A stretch of 37,670 nt of DNA from Bryobacterales bacterium (GTDB taxonomy: Bacteria; Acidobacteriota; Terriglobia; Bryobacterales; Bryobacteraceae). The notes under the pieces were generated by a model. The model ran no database searches. It was not told the origin of the DNA and saw nothing but the letters and a program-made list of their open reading frames with translations. A program made the position numbers and the translations under genes. The stretch's first letter is position 1, and each line of letters starts with the position of its first letter. This document shows, piece after piece, positions 15,707-24,642 of this stretch. The stretch is from assembly GCA_009697505.1 (NCBI GenBank), contig SHUD01000023.1, positions 1-37,670 on the forward strand, given 5' to 3'.

Positions 15707-16810
15707 CTACCGCGCCGCCCTGTACGTCTTGCTAAACCCGTTGCGCGTGTTGGTCACCGTGAACGTCCCATCCTGCTGGGCCGCGAGCTTGATCCAATAC
15801 GCCTTCCCGTTGTGCGCCGGCGGAGGCGGCACATTCGGCCCCGGCGCGGACGCGGGAATCGGAGCCACCGGCAGCGCGTTCGGATTCTCATCGGTCGTAT
15901 TGGCGATGAAATACCCCGGCGCCGAATACTCCGTTCCGCTCAGCAGCGAGAAGTGAATCTGCCACAGATCTTCGAACCCCGGCGATGAGTACACCGCCTT
16001 CATCGTGTCCGGCTCGCCGCCCTTGCGCGTCCCGTCATTCATGATGCCGACCCTCGGCCGCAGCGCATGAATCATCACTTCCGAGTTCGACGTCGCCTGC
16101 CCGTGGTGCAACCCCAGCAGCACGTCCACCGTGCCCAGCTTGTTCACCGGGCACATCATCTGGAACTCGATGTTCCGCGTGTTGTCGCCCAGATGCACCG
16201 TGCGGAATTTTCCGAACGTCGCGTGGATGCCCACCGACATCGGGTCCTCGGCATTGTTGTCAATCGGCTTGAAGTTGGCGCACGCCGGATTCTGCCCGCC
16301 GCCGCCCGCTATCGGCGTCTTGATCTGCTGCCCCGCCGCCGCCACCACGCGCACGTCCACGCCGCCCAGCGCGATTCTGTCGCCCGGCTTCGCCACCGTG
16401 TGCTTGGCCTTGGCGATGAGCCCCGGATAAACGTCCTTCAGAAATGTGTCGGCGATCTCCGCTGGCTGCGTGTTCGGCCCGTGGTCGATGTATTCGCGGA
16501 TCGGCACCTTCGCGGCTAACGCGGCGAGCCCCCCGAAGTGATCGCCATGCCAGTGCGTGATGATCAGGTGATCGATCTGCGTGATCCCGGCATCCTTCAT
16601 GGCTTCGACAATGCGGCCGGAGTCGCGCTCGGCTGGCATCGGTCCGAAGTTGCCCGTGTCCATCAACAACGACTCGCCCGTCGGCGAGACGAACAGCGTA
16701 GCATTCCCGCCCTCGACATCGATCACGTAAACATCCAACGTCTTCCGCCCCTGCGCAAAACACCCCGCCGCCAGCGCGATAAACAAAACAGCAATTCGAA
16801 GTGCACGCAT
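15707..16810 (-). CDS. Secreted metallo-beta-lactamase-fold hydrolase
   Basis: A 367-aa exported MBL-fold protein. The metal motif HxHxDH appears as THWHGDH near residue 87, with a further ligand region LGLHHGQ and a HIGDN-like HLGDNT. The order LDVYVIDVEGGNATLFVSPTGESLLMDTG is the ComEC/Rec2-like opening used for phosphoesterase/nuclease-type MBL proteins, here without a membrane channel domain. I start at ATG 16810 (MRALRIAVLF), which begins a clean signal peptide; longer frames run into a low-complexity repeat upstream (16863-16898). Substrate unknown. Confidence 0.85.
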   Translation of the reverse strand: MRALRIAVLFIALAAGCFAQGRKTLDVYVIDVEGGNATLFVSPTGESLLMDTGNFGPMPAERDSGRIVEAMKDAGITQIDHLIITHWHGDHFGGLAALAAKVPIREYIDHGPNTQPAEIADTFLKDVYPGLIAKAKHTVAKPGDRIALGGVDVRVVAAAGQQIKTPIAGGGGQNPACANFKPIDNNAEDPMSVGIHATFGKFRTVHLGDNTRNIEFQMMCPVNKLGTVDVLLGLHHGQATSNSEVMIHALRPRVGIMNDGTRKGGEPDTMKAVYSSPGFEDLWQIHFSLLSGTEYSAPGYFIANTTDENPNALPVAPIPASAPGPNVPPPPAHNGKAYWIKLAAQQDGTFTVTNTRNGFSKTYRAAR

Positions 16811-16830
16811 GGAAGCAGTGTAGCGCAAGA

Positions 16831-16856
16831 TCCGCGTCCATCTGTGTCCATCCGTG
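16831..16856. repeat. GTCCATC-type imperfect direct repeats
   Basis: GTCCATC recurs three times in 26 nt (tCCGCGTCCATCTGTGTCCATCCGTG). Similar 'TGTCCATCCGTG' strings occur as dispersed intergenic sequence in some Acidobacteria, Planctomycetes and Verrucomicrobia, to my knowledge. It sits in the divergent gap between the MBL gene and the second cupin. Confidence 0.45.
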
Positions 16857-16862
16857 AGCCAT

Positions 16863-16898
16863 AGCCGTAAACTCAGTCGTAAACTCAGCCGTAAACTC
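16863..16898. repeat. Tandem 12-bp repeat, three units
   Basis: Units AGCCGTAAACTC, AGTCGTAAACTC and AGCCGTAAACTC (16863-16874, 16875-16886, 16887-16898) follow directly, with one C/T difference. The array ends 19 nt before the ATG of the second cupin. It may be a regulatory binding array or a slippage product. Confidence 0.85.
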
Positions 16899-16917
16899 AT
16901 GAGATAAACTATTCGCC

Positions 16918-17481
16918 ATGCGCACGCTCTTCGCTCTGACTTTGTTCACGATCCTCCCGGCCCTCGCCCAGACCCCTGGCGACCACTCACGAGTCCCGCC
17001 CGCCCGCGTCCCGTCTCCCTACCTGAGCGCCGCCGACGCCCAGGCCGGCCTGAACCAGCTCGACCCCAAGCTGATTGCGTCCTACACCGGCGGAGCCGTC
17101 CAGGTCGGCAAAGGCCTCAACGCCACCGTCCGCCGCCGCGCCCGCGGACCCCAGTACGCCATCACGCACCCGCGCGAAATCGAGTACATGGTCATCACCA
17201 AAGGCAGCGCCACGCTGGTCACCGGTGGCACCCTCATCCCGCCAACCATTGACAGCGATCCCTATCCCAACGCCGACCCCAACGCCCTCATCCGCAGCGC
17301 CAAAGGCGTGCAAGGCGGCCTGGCGCGCAAAGTCGGCCCCGGCGATGTGATCGTCAACCTTCCCGGCACCGCGCACTGGTTCAGTGAAATCGACGGCGAG
17401 ATCGAATACGCCGAAATCCGCGTCCCCAACGTCGACCCCGCCCCCGGCATCGAGCCCTTCGCAGTGTCCCCAAAGAAATAG
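16918..17481 (+). CDS. Secreted cupin-domain protein, 187 aa
   Basis: A second exported cupin. Signal peptide MRTLFALTLFTILPALAQ. The fold is recognised from THPREIEYMVITKGSATLV (motif 1, His and Glu kept) and GDVIVNLPGTAHWF (motif 2, PGxxH kept), followed by a dual-strand IDGEIEYAEIRVPNVDP. An insert with PNADPNALIRSAKGVQGG separates the two motifs. It is transcribed divergently from the MBL hydrolase gene across 107 nt with tandem repeats. Together with the cupin at 15205 the three secreted proteins may form one functional group, but no substrate is evident. Confidence 0.85.
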   Translation: MRTLFALTLFTILPALAQTPGDHSRVPPARVPSPYLSAADAQAGLNQLDPKLIASYTGGAVQVGKGLNATVRRRARGPQYAITHPREIEYMVITKGSATLVTGGTLIPPTIDSDPYPNADPNALIRSAKGVQGGLARKVGPGDVIVNLPGTAHWFSEIDGEIEYAEIRVPNVDPAPGIEPFAVSPKK

Positions 17482-17781
17482 CGTCCATTCGCGAGCCCAA
17501 TAGCCTTGCCCCTCACTCACTTCGCGCCGCAACCCGCCCACGATCCCGCCGGCCATCCCCTAAGTTCTAACCAGGAGTTCGAGCGCTCCTCCACCGGAGA
17601 GCTTGGATCGGCCCAGCGGAAGCGAGTCGCGGCATTCTAGATCCTGTCGCGAGGGCCTGCGCACGGTGGATTGCCGGCCGGTCAACGACTGGTCCCCTCT
17701 TCGTTTCGGGTTATGAAACGGACTCCCCGCCGTGGGGGTAAATCGAGCGGCAAAAGGGCGCCCTGAATTTATAATCCGCGG
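17482..17781. other. Intergenic region, no gene recognised
   Basis: A 300-nt gap with no convincing ORF. It holds a short hairpin AGGAG-TTCGAGCG-CTCCT, and TATAAT at about 17769-17774 that might serve as a -10 box in the plus direction, though no plus-strand gene follows. It may contain a structured RNA but I cannot name one. Confidence 0.4.
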
Positions 17782-18021
17782 TTAGTGCGCGTGCCCGGCG
17801 GCCGCGCTGGCAGAGAGGGAGTTTTGTGTCCGGCGCGCCGCGCTTACGCCGAAGGCGAGTTCGGCACAGTGCGGGCACTCATCGCCCTCCAGGCCCATGA
17901 CCCGCTTCCAATGGTGCGTCTGTGTCACCGTGCATCCGCAAAGAGTGACATCCGTGGAGGGCTGGTCCGCCACAGCCAAGTGGCGTTTCACTCCCCCGGT
18001 GATGAGCTTCATGTAGGTCAT
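17782..18021 (-). CDS. Small Cys-rich protein, likely zinc-ribbon
   Basis: A 79-aa protein with a CxC (C28, C30) and a CPHC motif (C49-C52) flanking a THHWKRVMGLEGDE stretch, the layout of a small zinc-binding unit. The family pattern 'TLCG..V...H.WKRV...EGDECPHC.ELAF' is familiar from uncharacterised bacterial proteins, so I take this strand rather than the overlapping plus frame. The start may be ATG 18021 or ATG 18012. An 11-bp inverted repeat overlaps the start region and could regulate it. Role unknown. Confidence 0.6.
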   Translation of the reverse strand: MTYMKLITGGVKRHLAVADQPSTDVTLCGCTVTQTHHWKRVMGLEGDECPHCAELAFGVSAARRTQNSLSASAAAGHAH

Positions 18022-18055
18022 CGTGGCAAACTTCTATTAAACATTTTGCCACGAT
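18020..18055. promoter_or_regulatory. 11-bp inverted repeat upstream of Cys-rich gene
   Basis: ATCGTGGCAAA (18020-18030) and TTTGCCACGAT (18045-18055) are perfect inverted arms separated by 14 AT-rich nt. In RNA on the minus strand it could form a hairpin at the translation start; as DNA it has the size of a dimeric-regulator operator. Confidence 0.6.
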
Positions 18056-18071
18056 TGTGTTTTAAAGGAAA

Positions 18072-19367
18072 TTAGCGCGCCCCGGCCACTCTCCCCCGGC
18101 ACTCGCCGAAACCGATGCGGACCGCGTCTTCGCCTGCGCTAGGGCCGCGCTCGCAGTACCCCCGGAAGATCACCTCGTCGCCGTCCTCCAGGTACCGGCG
18201 CTCCTCGCCCGTGGGCAGCCGGAACGCCTCCGTCCCCCGGCGCGTGTATTCGAGCAGGCATCCCAGCGAATCCCGCGCCGTCCCCGACACCGTCCCGCTG
18301 CCCAACAGATCCCCGGGCCGCAGGTTGCAGCCGTTGCTGGTGTGGTGCGTGAGCAACTGTGCAACGGTCCAGTAGAGATCGCGAAAATTGCCCCGGCTCA
18401 CCCGCAGCGGAGCCACGCCCGTCGCGCGCATCTTTGCCGACGCCAGGTACACCTCCAGCGTCACATCGATCCCGCCACGCTCCTGATCCGCAGGTGAGAA
18501 AAGATACGGCAGCGGCGCCGGGTCGCCCGCATCCCTCCGGAACGCCGGCACGCGGAACGGCTCCAGCGCTTCCCGCGTCACCACCCACGGCGAAAGCGAA
18601 GTCATCAGACTCTTGGATAAAAATGGCCCCAGCGGCTGCGACTCCCAGATCTGCATGTCGCGCGCCGACCAGTCATTCAGCAGGCACAGTCCGAAGATGT
18701 GCGACTCCGCGTCCGCGATCGGGATCGGCTCGCCCAGCGCATTGCCCGGACCCACGAACGTGCCCACCTCGCATTCGTAATCGAGATCGCGGCAGGCCGC
18801 ATAGCGCGGCGTGTTCGTCGCCGCGTCCAGAATCTGTCCCCACGGCCGCCACACCGGGGTGCCGCTCACCACCATCGACGAAGCCCGCCCATGATACCCG
18901 AGCGGAACATATTTGTAATTCAGCGGCAGCGGACTCCCCGGCCGGAACAGTTGCCCCGCGTTCGTCGCGTGATACAGGTTCGCGAAGAAGTCTGTGTAAT
19001 CGCCAATCACCGCGGGCAGGCGCATTCTCGCGCTCTGCATCGGTACCAGCAGCGATTCCACTTTGTCCTGCTCCGCCGAGCCCGCCGTGAGCAGCTCCGT
19101 CACCCGCTCACGCAGCGCGGACCAATGCGTCCGGCCCAGCGCCATCAGCGCGTTCAGCGCCTCGCACCCGCACGCCGCCACCGTTCTCTGGTCCAGCGCG
19201 TCGAGCAGCCCCGCATCCGCGCACGCCTTCAAATCCAGAATTTGATCGCCAATCGCATTGCCAATCCGGGGCCCTAGGGAAGCCTCAAACACTCCGTAAG
19301 GCAAGTTTTCCAAGGGAAAATCCGTGTCGGGATCGTGAGCCGACTCCACCCAGCTAACTTGCCGCAT
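18072..19367 (-). CDS. fahA: Fumarylacetoacetase
   Basis: Hydrolyses fumarylacetoacetate to fumarate and acetoacetate, the last step of tyrosine catabolism. Start ATG 19367 (MRQVSWVESAHDP) gives 431 aa, close to the family's ~420. Catalytic and metal residues fall where expected: D126 (YTDFFANLYHATN), H133, E198 and E200 (DYECEVGTFVGPGN), D232 (LLNDWSARDMQ) and K252 (LSKSLMTSLSPW). The C-terminal LLGSGTVSGT and GYCERGP segments are also typical. No hmgA or hpd gene is visible next to it. It is divergent from the large metalloprotease across 161 nt. Confidence 0.95.
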   Translation of the reverse strand: MRQVSWVESAHDPDTDFPLENLPYGVFEASLGPRIGNAIGDQILDLKACADAGLLDALDQRTVAACGCEALNALMALGRTHWSALRERVTELLTAGSAEQDKVESLLVPMQSARMRLPAVIGDYTDFFANLYHATNAGQLFRPGSPLPLNYKYVPLGYHGRASSMVVSGTPVWRPWGQILDAATNTPRYAACRDLDYECEVGTFVGPGNALGEPIPIADAESHIFGLCLLNDWSARDMQIWESQPLGPFLSKSLMTSLSPWVVTREALEPFRVPAFRRDAGDPAPLPYLFSPADQERGGIDVTLEVYLASAKMRATGVAPLRVSRGNFRDLYWTVAQLLTHHTSNGCNLRPGDLLGSGTVSGTARDSLGCLLEYTRRGTEAFRLPTGEERRYLEDGDEVIFRGYCERGPSAGEDAVRIGFGECRGRVAGAR

Positions 19368-19528
19368 GGCACCAATATACAGTGCATTACGCCACACTGC
19401 GAATGCCCGAAGAGACTGTATCGTAAGGCCCTGGGTCCATTGGGTTAGTACGATCAACCTATTGTTCGAGGACGAATTCTCACGCATATTCAAAACTGTG
19501 CACCTGTTAGCGTGCCCGGAGGAAATGA

Positions 19529-22045
19529 ATGCGGATTCGTATCAGCCAGATCCTGTGCCTGCTGGCCGCCAGTGTGGTGGCGTTTGCGCAGGGTAACTCG
19601 GACAACGTCCGGAATCTTAACAACCGGGTCTTGCAGTTTCATAGCGCAATCCAGCGGGCCAACGCTGCCGAAGCCGCGCAGATCCGTGCCCAAGCCGGCG
19701 CGGTCCTCGCGGAACGCGCTGCCGCACTGACGGCGTTGATTCGGGAAGATCCCAACGCGGCTCTGGGCCTCGCCTTCGCGCAAGAATTGCTCGCCGATCT
19801 GGCGACCCGCTTTCCCGGTTCCGCCAGTTCACTCGAACAGCAGGGTACCTGGACCGGCGCCTCCGATCACCTGATCTTCGACGATCCCGCTCGCCAAGTG
19901 CGCCGCTATCAGGTGAGCATCAACGCCGGCAATAGCAACATCGAAGTTTACTCCGCGGGCGACGAGCCGCATTGCGTGTCAGGCGACAGCCTCTCAGCCA
20001 CCGGCGTCCGCGTCAATAACGTGGTCGCCGCCGGCAGCACCAGCGTCTCGGCCTCCGCGGCGGCTGGCGCCACTTGCTCCACGCTTGGGCCGCAGAACTC
20101 GGCCGTAATTCTGATTCAGTTTCCCGGCTATCCTCTGCCCAGCACCGTGACCCCAACCGCCGTCAATGACATCTTCTTTGCCAACTCCGGCAAGTCCGTG
20201 AATACGTATTGGAAGGAGGCATCCTATCAGCAGGCATCCGCAACTGGCCAGGTCTTCGGTCCCTACTCGCTGGATACCGTCTACACTTGCGATCAGTACA
20301 GCGCCATGCGTACCGCCGCCATTGCCGCCGCGGATGCGGAGGCCAACTTCACGCAGTTCACGCGTGTATTTATTGTGTTCCCCAGTCCTGGCGGATGTGC
20401 CTGGGCCGGACTCGGCACGCTCGGTTGCGGCACGTTGAGCTCCGCCGACGGAAACTTCCAGGCGTCCACTTCGTGGCTGCTTGCCACGTATATGGGAGGC
20501 GTCGACAACGGCGTGAAGCTCGCCACCCACGAAGGCGGCCACAATCTGACGTTGCATCATTCGAGCTCACGCGACTTCGCTGCGGAGGCGGTCGGCCCGT
20601 TAGGCATGGTCGGGACACTCAGCGAGTATGGAGACACCCACTCGACCATGGGAAGCTGGAACTTCGGCCACTATCCCGCGCCCCATAAAGTGCAGATCGG
20701 TTGGTTGCCTTCGAGCAACGTGACTACGGTGGAAACCACCGGCTCGCACACCATCCTGCCGTTTGAAAACACGGTGCTCGGTGTACAGGCGCTCAAAGTC
20801 CGCCGCGGAACGGGTGGCAGCACGTGGTTGTGGCTCGAATACCGCCAGCCCATCGGACTTTATGATTCGACGCTCAACACGCAGGTCCATACGGGAGCGT
20901 TGGTGCACATGCAGGACAGCTCCACGGGAACCCATACGCACCTGGTCGATTTCACCACTGGCACTTCCAGCTTCAGCGACGCCGCGCTCGCCGCTGCGTG
21001 GACCGATCCCTACACCAATGTCAGTCTCGCTGTCACCGGCGCGAATGCATCCGGTCTTTCGGTTGACGTTGGCTTCGGCGCTCTTACGTGCAATTCCCGC
21101 GTGCAGCCAGCCGTGGTCATCACGCCCGATAATCCGACGGTGATGGCCGGTACCAACTACAACTTCAGCGTGGCCGTGACCAACTACGATCCGCTGGGCT
21201 GCGGCAACAGCACGTTCAATCTCGGCTCTCTGCTGCCCTCCGGCTGGACGACGTCTTTCTCTCTGGCATCGGTCACGCTTGCTCCTGGGCAAACGCTCTA
21301 CGCAACCATGAGTAAGTCTGTCCCGGCGGGTGTCACGCCCGGAACATACGCTCTCGACGCCATTGCCAGCGACGCCAGCCATTCCGCGACCGGCACCAAC
21401 AACATCACCGTGATCGCCAGCACTTGCACCAACGTCGCGCCCACAGTCACCCTTTCGCCATCGGCCGCATCGCTGCTGCGCGGCGCCTCGCAGAACTTCA
21501 CACTCTCTGTGAAGAATAACGATGCATCGCCGTGCGCTTCCCGTACCTTCAACCTGACTTCGCTGTTGCCCTCGGGTTGGACCAGTTCTCTCAGTGCAAG
21601 CTCGCTGGCGCTGGCTGTGGGTGCGACCGGAACCGCCACGCTCTCTAAAACGGTTCCCATGGACGCGGCCTTCACGCAAACCACGGTCAACGGAACTGCC
21701 AGCGACGCTCTGAGCACAGGGGCCGCCAACGCCACCATCACCGTGGTGGAGCCCATCGCGGTTTCGCTCGCCACATCCGCGACCAGCGTCGCCGCACGTT
21801 CGACCGTAACTCTGACGGCCACCGTCACGAAGGCCGGAGGAGCACCCGCCGCGGGAGCCACCGTTACCTTCAGCATCACCCGGGGCAGCATCGGTACCAC
21901 GACGAAGAGCGTCGTCGCCAATTCCTCCGGCGTGGCCACCTACAGCTATAAGGCACAACAGAAGGGTTCGTATACCGCCGTTTCCACGGCGAGCTTGAGC
22001 GGGGCTACCGCTACCAGCAATACGGTGACGTTCACGGCCAACTAA
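19529..22045 (+). CDS. Secreted M11-like metalloprotease with C-terminal adhesion domains
   Basis: An 838-aa exported protein. Signal peptide (1-21), an Ala-rich helical pro-region (to about 105), then a metzincin-type peptidase. The zinc site is H334-E335-GG-H338-NLTLH-H344, i.e. HExxH with a third His six residues on, as in gametolysin (M11), but with Thr in place of the usual Gly. The Met-turn is EYGDTHSTMGSW (Met374). Two NEW3-like repeats follow (about 535-630 and 645-735, each with NFxLxSLLPSGWT) and a Big_1/invasin-like domain ends the protein (about 740-838). ATG 19529 follows GGAGGA at 5 nt. Likely an extracellular protease with substrate- or surface-binding tail. Confidence 0.9.
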   Translation: MRIRISQILCLLAASVVAFAQGNSDNVRNLNNRVLQFHSAIQRANAAEAAQIRAQAGAVLAERAAALTALIREDPNAALGLAFAQELLADLATRFPGSASSLEQQGTWTGASDHLIFDDPARQVRRYQVSINAGNSNIEVYSAGDEPHCVSGDSLSATGVRVNNVVAAGSTSVSASAAAGATCSTLGPQNSAVILIQFPGYPLPSTVTPTAVNDIFFANSGKSVNTYWKEASYQQASATGQVFGPYSLDTVYTCDQYSAMRTAAIAAADAEANFTQFTRVFIVFPSPGGCAWAGLGTLGCGTLSSADGNFQASTSWLLATYMGGVDNGVKLATHEGGHNLTLHHSSSRDFAAEAVGPLGMVGTLSEYGDTHSTMGSWNFGHYPAPHKVQIGWLPSSNVTTVETTGSHTILPFENTVLGVQALKVRRGTGGSTWLWLEYRQPIGLYDSTLNTQVHTGALVHMQDSSTGTHTHLVDFTTGTSSFSDAALAAAWTDPYTNVSLAVTGANASGLSVDVGFGALTCNSRVQPAVVITPDNPTVMAGTNYNFSVAVTNYDPLGCGNSTFNLGSLLPSGWTTSFSLASVTLAPGQTLYATMSKSVPAGVTPGTYALDAIASDASHSATGTNNITVIASTCTNVAPTVTLSPSAASLLRGASQNFTLSVKNNDASPCASRTFNLTSLLPSGWTSSLSASSLALAVGATGTATLSKTVPMDAAFTQTTVNGTASDALSTGAANATITVVEPIAVSLATSATSVAARSTVTLTATVTKAGGAPAAGATVTFSITRGSIGTTTKSVVANSSGVATYSYKAQQKGSYTAVSTASLSGATATSNTVTFTAN

Positions 22046-22048
22046 AGC

Positions 22049-23230
22049 CTAGCCGCCGAGCGCTTGCGCGAGGTCCGCGATGATGTCCTCGGCGGCTTCA
22101 ATCCCCGCCGAGAGGCGGACCAGGCTGTCGCGGATGCCGATCCGCTCGCGATGCTTAGGCGAGAGATCGCGGTGCGAAGACATCGCCGGATACAGCGCCA
22201 TGCTGTGCACGTCGCCCAGCGAAGTTGCGCACACGATCATCTCCAGCTTCTCCATGAACGCGAAGACTTCCTGCTTGCCCGCGCCCCTTAAATCGAACGC
22301 CACCATGGCGCCGTGCAGATCTTTGGGATACAGCCGCGCGACCGTCGCCGCGTCAGGATGGTTCGGATCACCTGGGAAATACACGCACTCGACGCGCGGA
22401 TGCGCGGCCAGCCACGCTGCCACCTTGCGCGCATTCGCGCACTGCTTCTCCATGCGCAGCGCCAGCGTCTTGATTCCGCGCATGGTCAAATACGCTTCAA
22501 ACGGCCCCAGATTCGGACCCATGGTGCGCAGCAGCGTGGTCAGGACTTCGAAATTCTCTTTGTCGGATACAATCAGCCCGCCCAGTACGTCGCCGTGTCC
22601 GGCCAGATATTTCGTGGCGCTGTGAATCACCATGCTCGCGCCCAGCTCCAGCGGACGCAGCAGCATGGGTGTGGCAAACGTGTTGTCCACGATCAGCGGC
22701 GCACCCGCGTGCCGCGAAATCGCCGCGATCTTATCCACCGCGCACACGCGCAACAGAGGATTCGAAACGCTCTCCACCACCACCGCGCCCGGCTGGTGCT
22801 CCGCTACCGCCGCTTCCAACGCCGCCAGATCGCACACGTCGACGAAGTGCGTCTCCACGCCCAGCGCGCCGAACACGGTCATCAGCATGTGCGTGGTCGC
22901 GCCGTAGAGGACGTTCCCCGCAACCACGCGTTTCGGCCGGTCCACCAGCGCGGCCAGCAGCGCCAGATGCACCGCCATCATGCCCGACGAACACGCCAGC
23001 GTCCCGTGCCCGCCTTCGAGTTCGTTCACCAGATCCTGCAGCGCGGTGACCGTGGGATTGTCATAGCGCGCGTACGACGGTCCCTGCTCCTCGCGCCCGA
23101 AGACGCGATCCAACTGGTCCATGGTGTCGTAGAAGTAGCTCGACGCCGTGTAAATCGGCGTGGTCACTGGAACGTAGTTGCCGGCCTTTTTGCGGTCGCC
23201 CGCGTGGACGGTCTTGCTTTCGAACTTCAT
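22049..23230 (-). CDS. Cys/Met metabolism PLP-dependent enzyme
   Basis: A 393-aa fold-type I PLP enzyme of the trans-sulfuration family (cystathionine gamma-synthase, cystathionine gamma-lyase, methionine gamma-lyase or O-acylhomoserine sulfhydrylase). Motifs are TTPIYTASSYFY, SYARYDNPT (PLP phosphate), LACSSGMMAVHLAL, VDNTFATP (D182) and the Schiff-base lysine K207 in HSATKYLAGHGDVLGG. The start ATG 23230 overlaps the cysS stop by four nt (ATGA). I cannot choose between the activities from sequence; coupling to cysS supports a cysteine- or methionine-linked role. Confidence 0.9.
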   Translation of the reverse strand: MKFESKTVHAGDRKKAGNYVPVTTPIYTASSYFYDTMDQLDRVFGREEQGPSYARYDNPTVTALQDLVNELEGGHGTLACSSGMMAVHLALLAALVDRPKRVVAGNVLYGATTHMLMTVFGALGVETHFVDVCDLAALEAAVAEHQPGAVVVESVSNPLLRVCAVDKIAAISRHAGAPLIVDNTFATPMLLRPLELGASMVIHSATKYLAGHGDVLGGLIVSDKENFEVLTTLLRTMGPNLGPFEAYLTMRGIKTLALRMEKQCANARKVAAWLAAHPRVECVYFPGDPNHPDAATVARLYPKDLHGAMVAFDLRGAGKQEVFAFMEKLEMIVCATSLGDVHSMALYPAMSSHRDLSPKHRERIGIRDSLVRLSAGIEAAEDIIADLAQALGG

Positions 23231-24627
23231 TGGCGCTTCCAGCGGACTCCTTCCTTGGTGTCTTCCAAGATCACGCCCAACGCCGCCAGATCATTACGAA
23301 CCTTGTCGGCGCGCGCGAAATCACGCGCTTTCTTCGCCGCCGTGCGCTCCGCGATCAGCGCGTCGATTTCCTGGTCCGTCAGCCCGCCTTCTTTCACGGC
23401 GGGCAGCAGCACATCGAAGATGGAATCGAAGCGGTCCAGGAACGCCAGCGCGGGGACGACATTGCCAGCCTTAAACTCGCCCGCATCCATGGCGGTATTG
23501 ATATCGCGAATGAATTCAAATACCGAAGCCAGCCCCTCGGCCGTATTGAGGTCGTCGTCGAGAGCTTCATCAAACGCTTTCTGCGCGGCCCCCGCGCGCT
23601 CCACCAGGCTCCTGTTCAGCCCCACCGGAAAGTGCGCCGTCTCCAGCCTCAACTTGAAATTGCGCAATCTTTCGATCGAGGTCGCCGCCGCCTTCAGCCC
23701 GTCGAAGGTGAAGTTCAGCTTCTTGCGGTACGGCACCGACGCCAGCAGATAGCGGATCGCCTCCAGCGTGTAGCTCTTCGCCGTCAGATCGCGCAACGTA
23801 TAAATGTTGCCGAGCGATTTCGACATCTTCTGGCCTTCCACGCTCAAGTGTTCCGAGTGCAGCCAGAAGCGCACAAACTGTTTGCCGGTGATGGCCTCCG
23901 CTTGCGCGATCTCGTTTTCGTGATGCGGGAACGCCAGATCCACCCCGCCGGTGTGAATATCGAGCGTCGCGCCCAGATACCGCATCGCCATCGCGGAACA
24001 TTCGATGTGCCATCCCGGCCGCCCCGCGCCCAAAGGACTTTCCCAAGCCGGCTCGGCGTCTTTCTTGGCTTTCCACAGCACAAAGTCGCGCGCGTCGTCC
24101 TTATCGTATTCGTCGACGTCCACGCGCGCGCCCGAACGGATGCCGCTGAAGTCGTTGTGCGACAGCTTGCCATAGCCCGGGAATTTCGCGATGCGGTAGT
24201 ACACCGAGCCGTCGCTCGCATACGTGTACCCTTGCTGCTCCAGCGACTGAATGGCCGCCACCATTTCCGGGATGTGTTCCGTGGCCTTGACGATGCGCTC
24301 CGGCCGCTCCAGCCGCAGCGCCGCTGTGTCTTCCAGGAACGCTTTGGTGTAGACTTCCGTGAATTCGGAGAGCGACTTGCCGGCAGCCGCCGAGTCGCGG
24401 ATGATCTTGTCCTCCACGTCGGTGATGTTCATAACGTGATCCAGCGTGTAGCCGCGCGTGCGCAGCCAGCGCCGCAGGAGGTCCGGAAAAATGAAGCTGC
24501 GGAAGTTGCCGATATGCGCGAAGTTGTACACCGTCGGCCCGCACGTGTACATGCGCACCACCTTGCCGGAAAGAGGGGCAAACGGCTCCACCGTTTGCGT
24601 AAGACTGTTGTAGAAACGCAAGGCCAT
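23227..24627 (-). CDS. cysS: Cysteinyl-tRNA synthetase
   Basis: Class I aminoacyl-tRNA synthetase charging tRNA-Cys, 466 aa. Motifs: zinc Cys29 in VRMYTCGPTVYNFAHIGNFR with the HIGN signature at 38-41, GWHIECSAMAM and HHENEIAQAEA (zinc ligands), and KMSKSLGN. ATG 24627 follows GGAGGA on the minus strand at about 11 nt. The open frame continues upstream without a stop into a radical-SAM remnant, but those residues do not belong to CysRS. It overlaps the downstream PLP enzyme gene by ATGA. Confidence 0.95.
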   Translation of the reverse strand: MALRFYNSLTQTVEPFAPLSGKVVRMYTCGPTVYNFAHIGNFRSFIFPDLLRRWLRTRGYTLDHVMNITDVEDKIIRDSAAAGKSLSEFTEVYTKAFLEDTAALRLERPERIVKATEHIPEMVAAIQSLEQQGYTYASDGSVYYRIAKFPGYGKLSHNDFSGIRSGARVDVDEYDKDDARDFVLWKAKKDAEPAWESPLGAGRPGWHIECSAMAMRYLGATLDIHTGGVDLAFPHHENEIAQAEAITGKQFVRFWLHSEHLSVEGQKMSKSLGNIYTLRDLTAKSYTLEAIRYLLASVPYRKKLNFTFDGLKAAATSIERLRNFKLRLETAHFPVGLNRSLVERAGAAQKAFDEALDDDLNTAEGLASVFEFIRDINTAMDAGEFKAGNVVPALAFLDRFDSIFDVLLPAVKEGGLTDQEIDALIAERTAAKKARDFARADKVRNDLAALGVILEDTKEGVRWKRQ

Positions 24628-24642
24628 AACTGGGGGATTCCT

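Noticed and set aside
16863-16898. CRISPR-like array
   Set aside because: Units are 12 bp and contiguous without spacers.
17785-18075. Plus-strand 96-aa frame opposite the Cys-rich protein
   Set aside because: The minus frame has a CxC/CxxC layout and fits a known pattern better.
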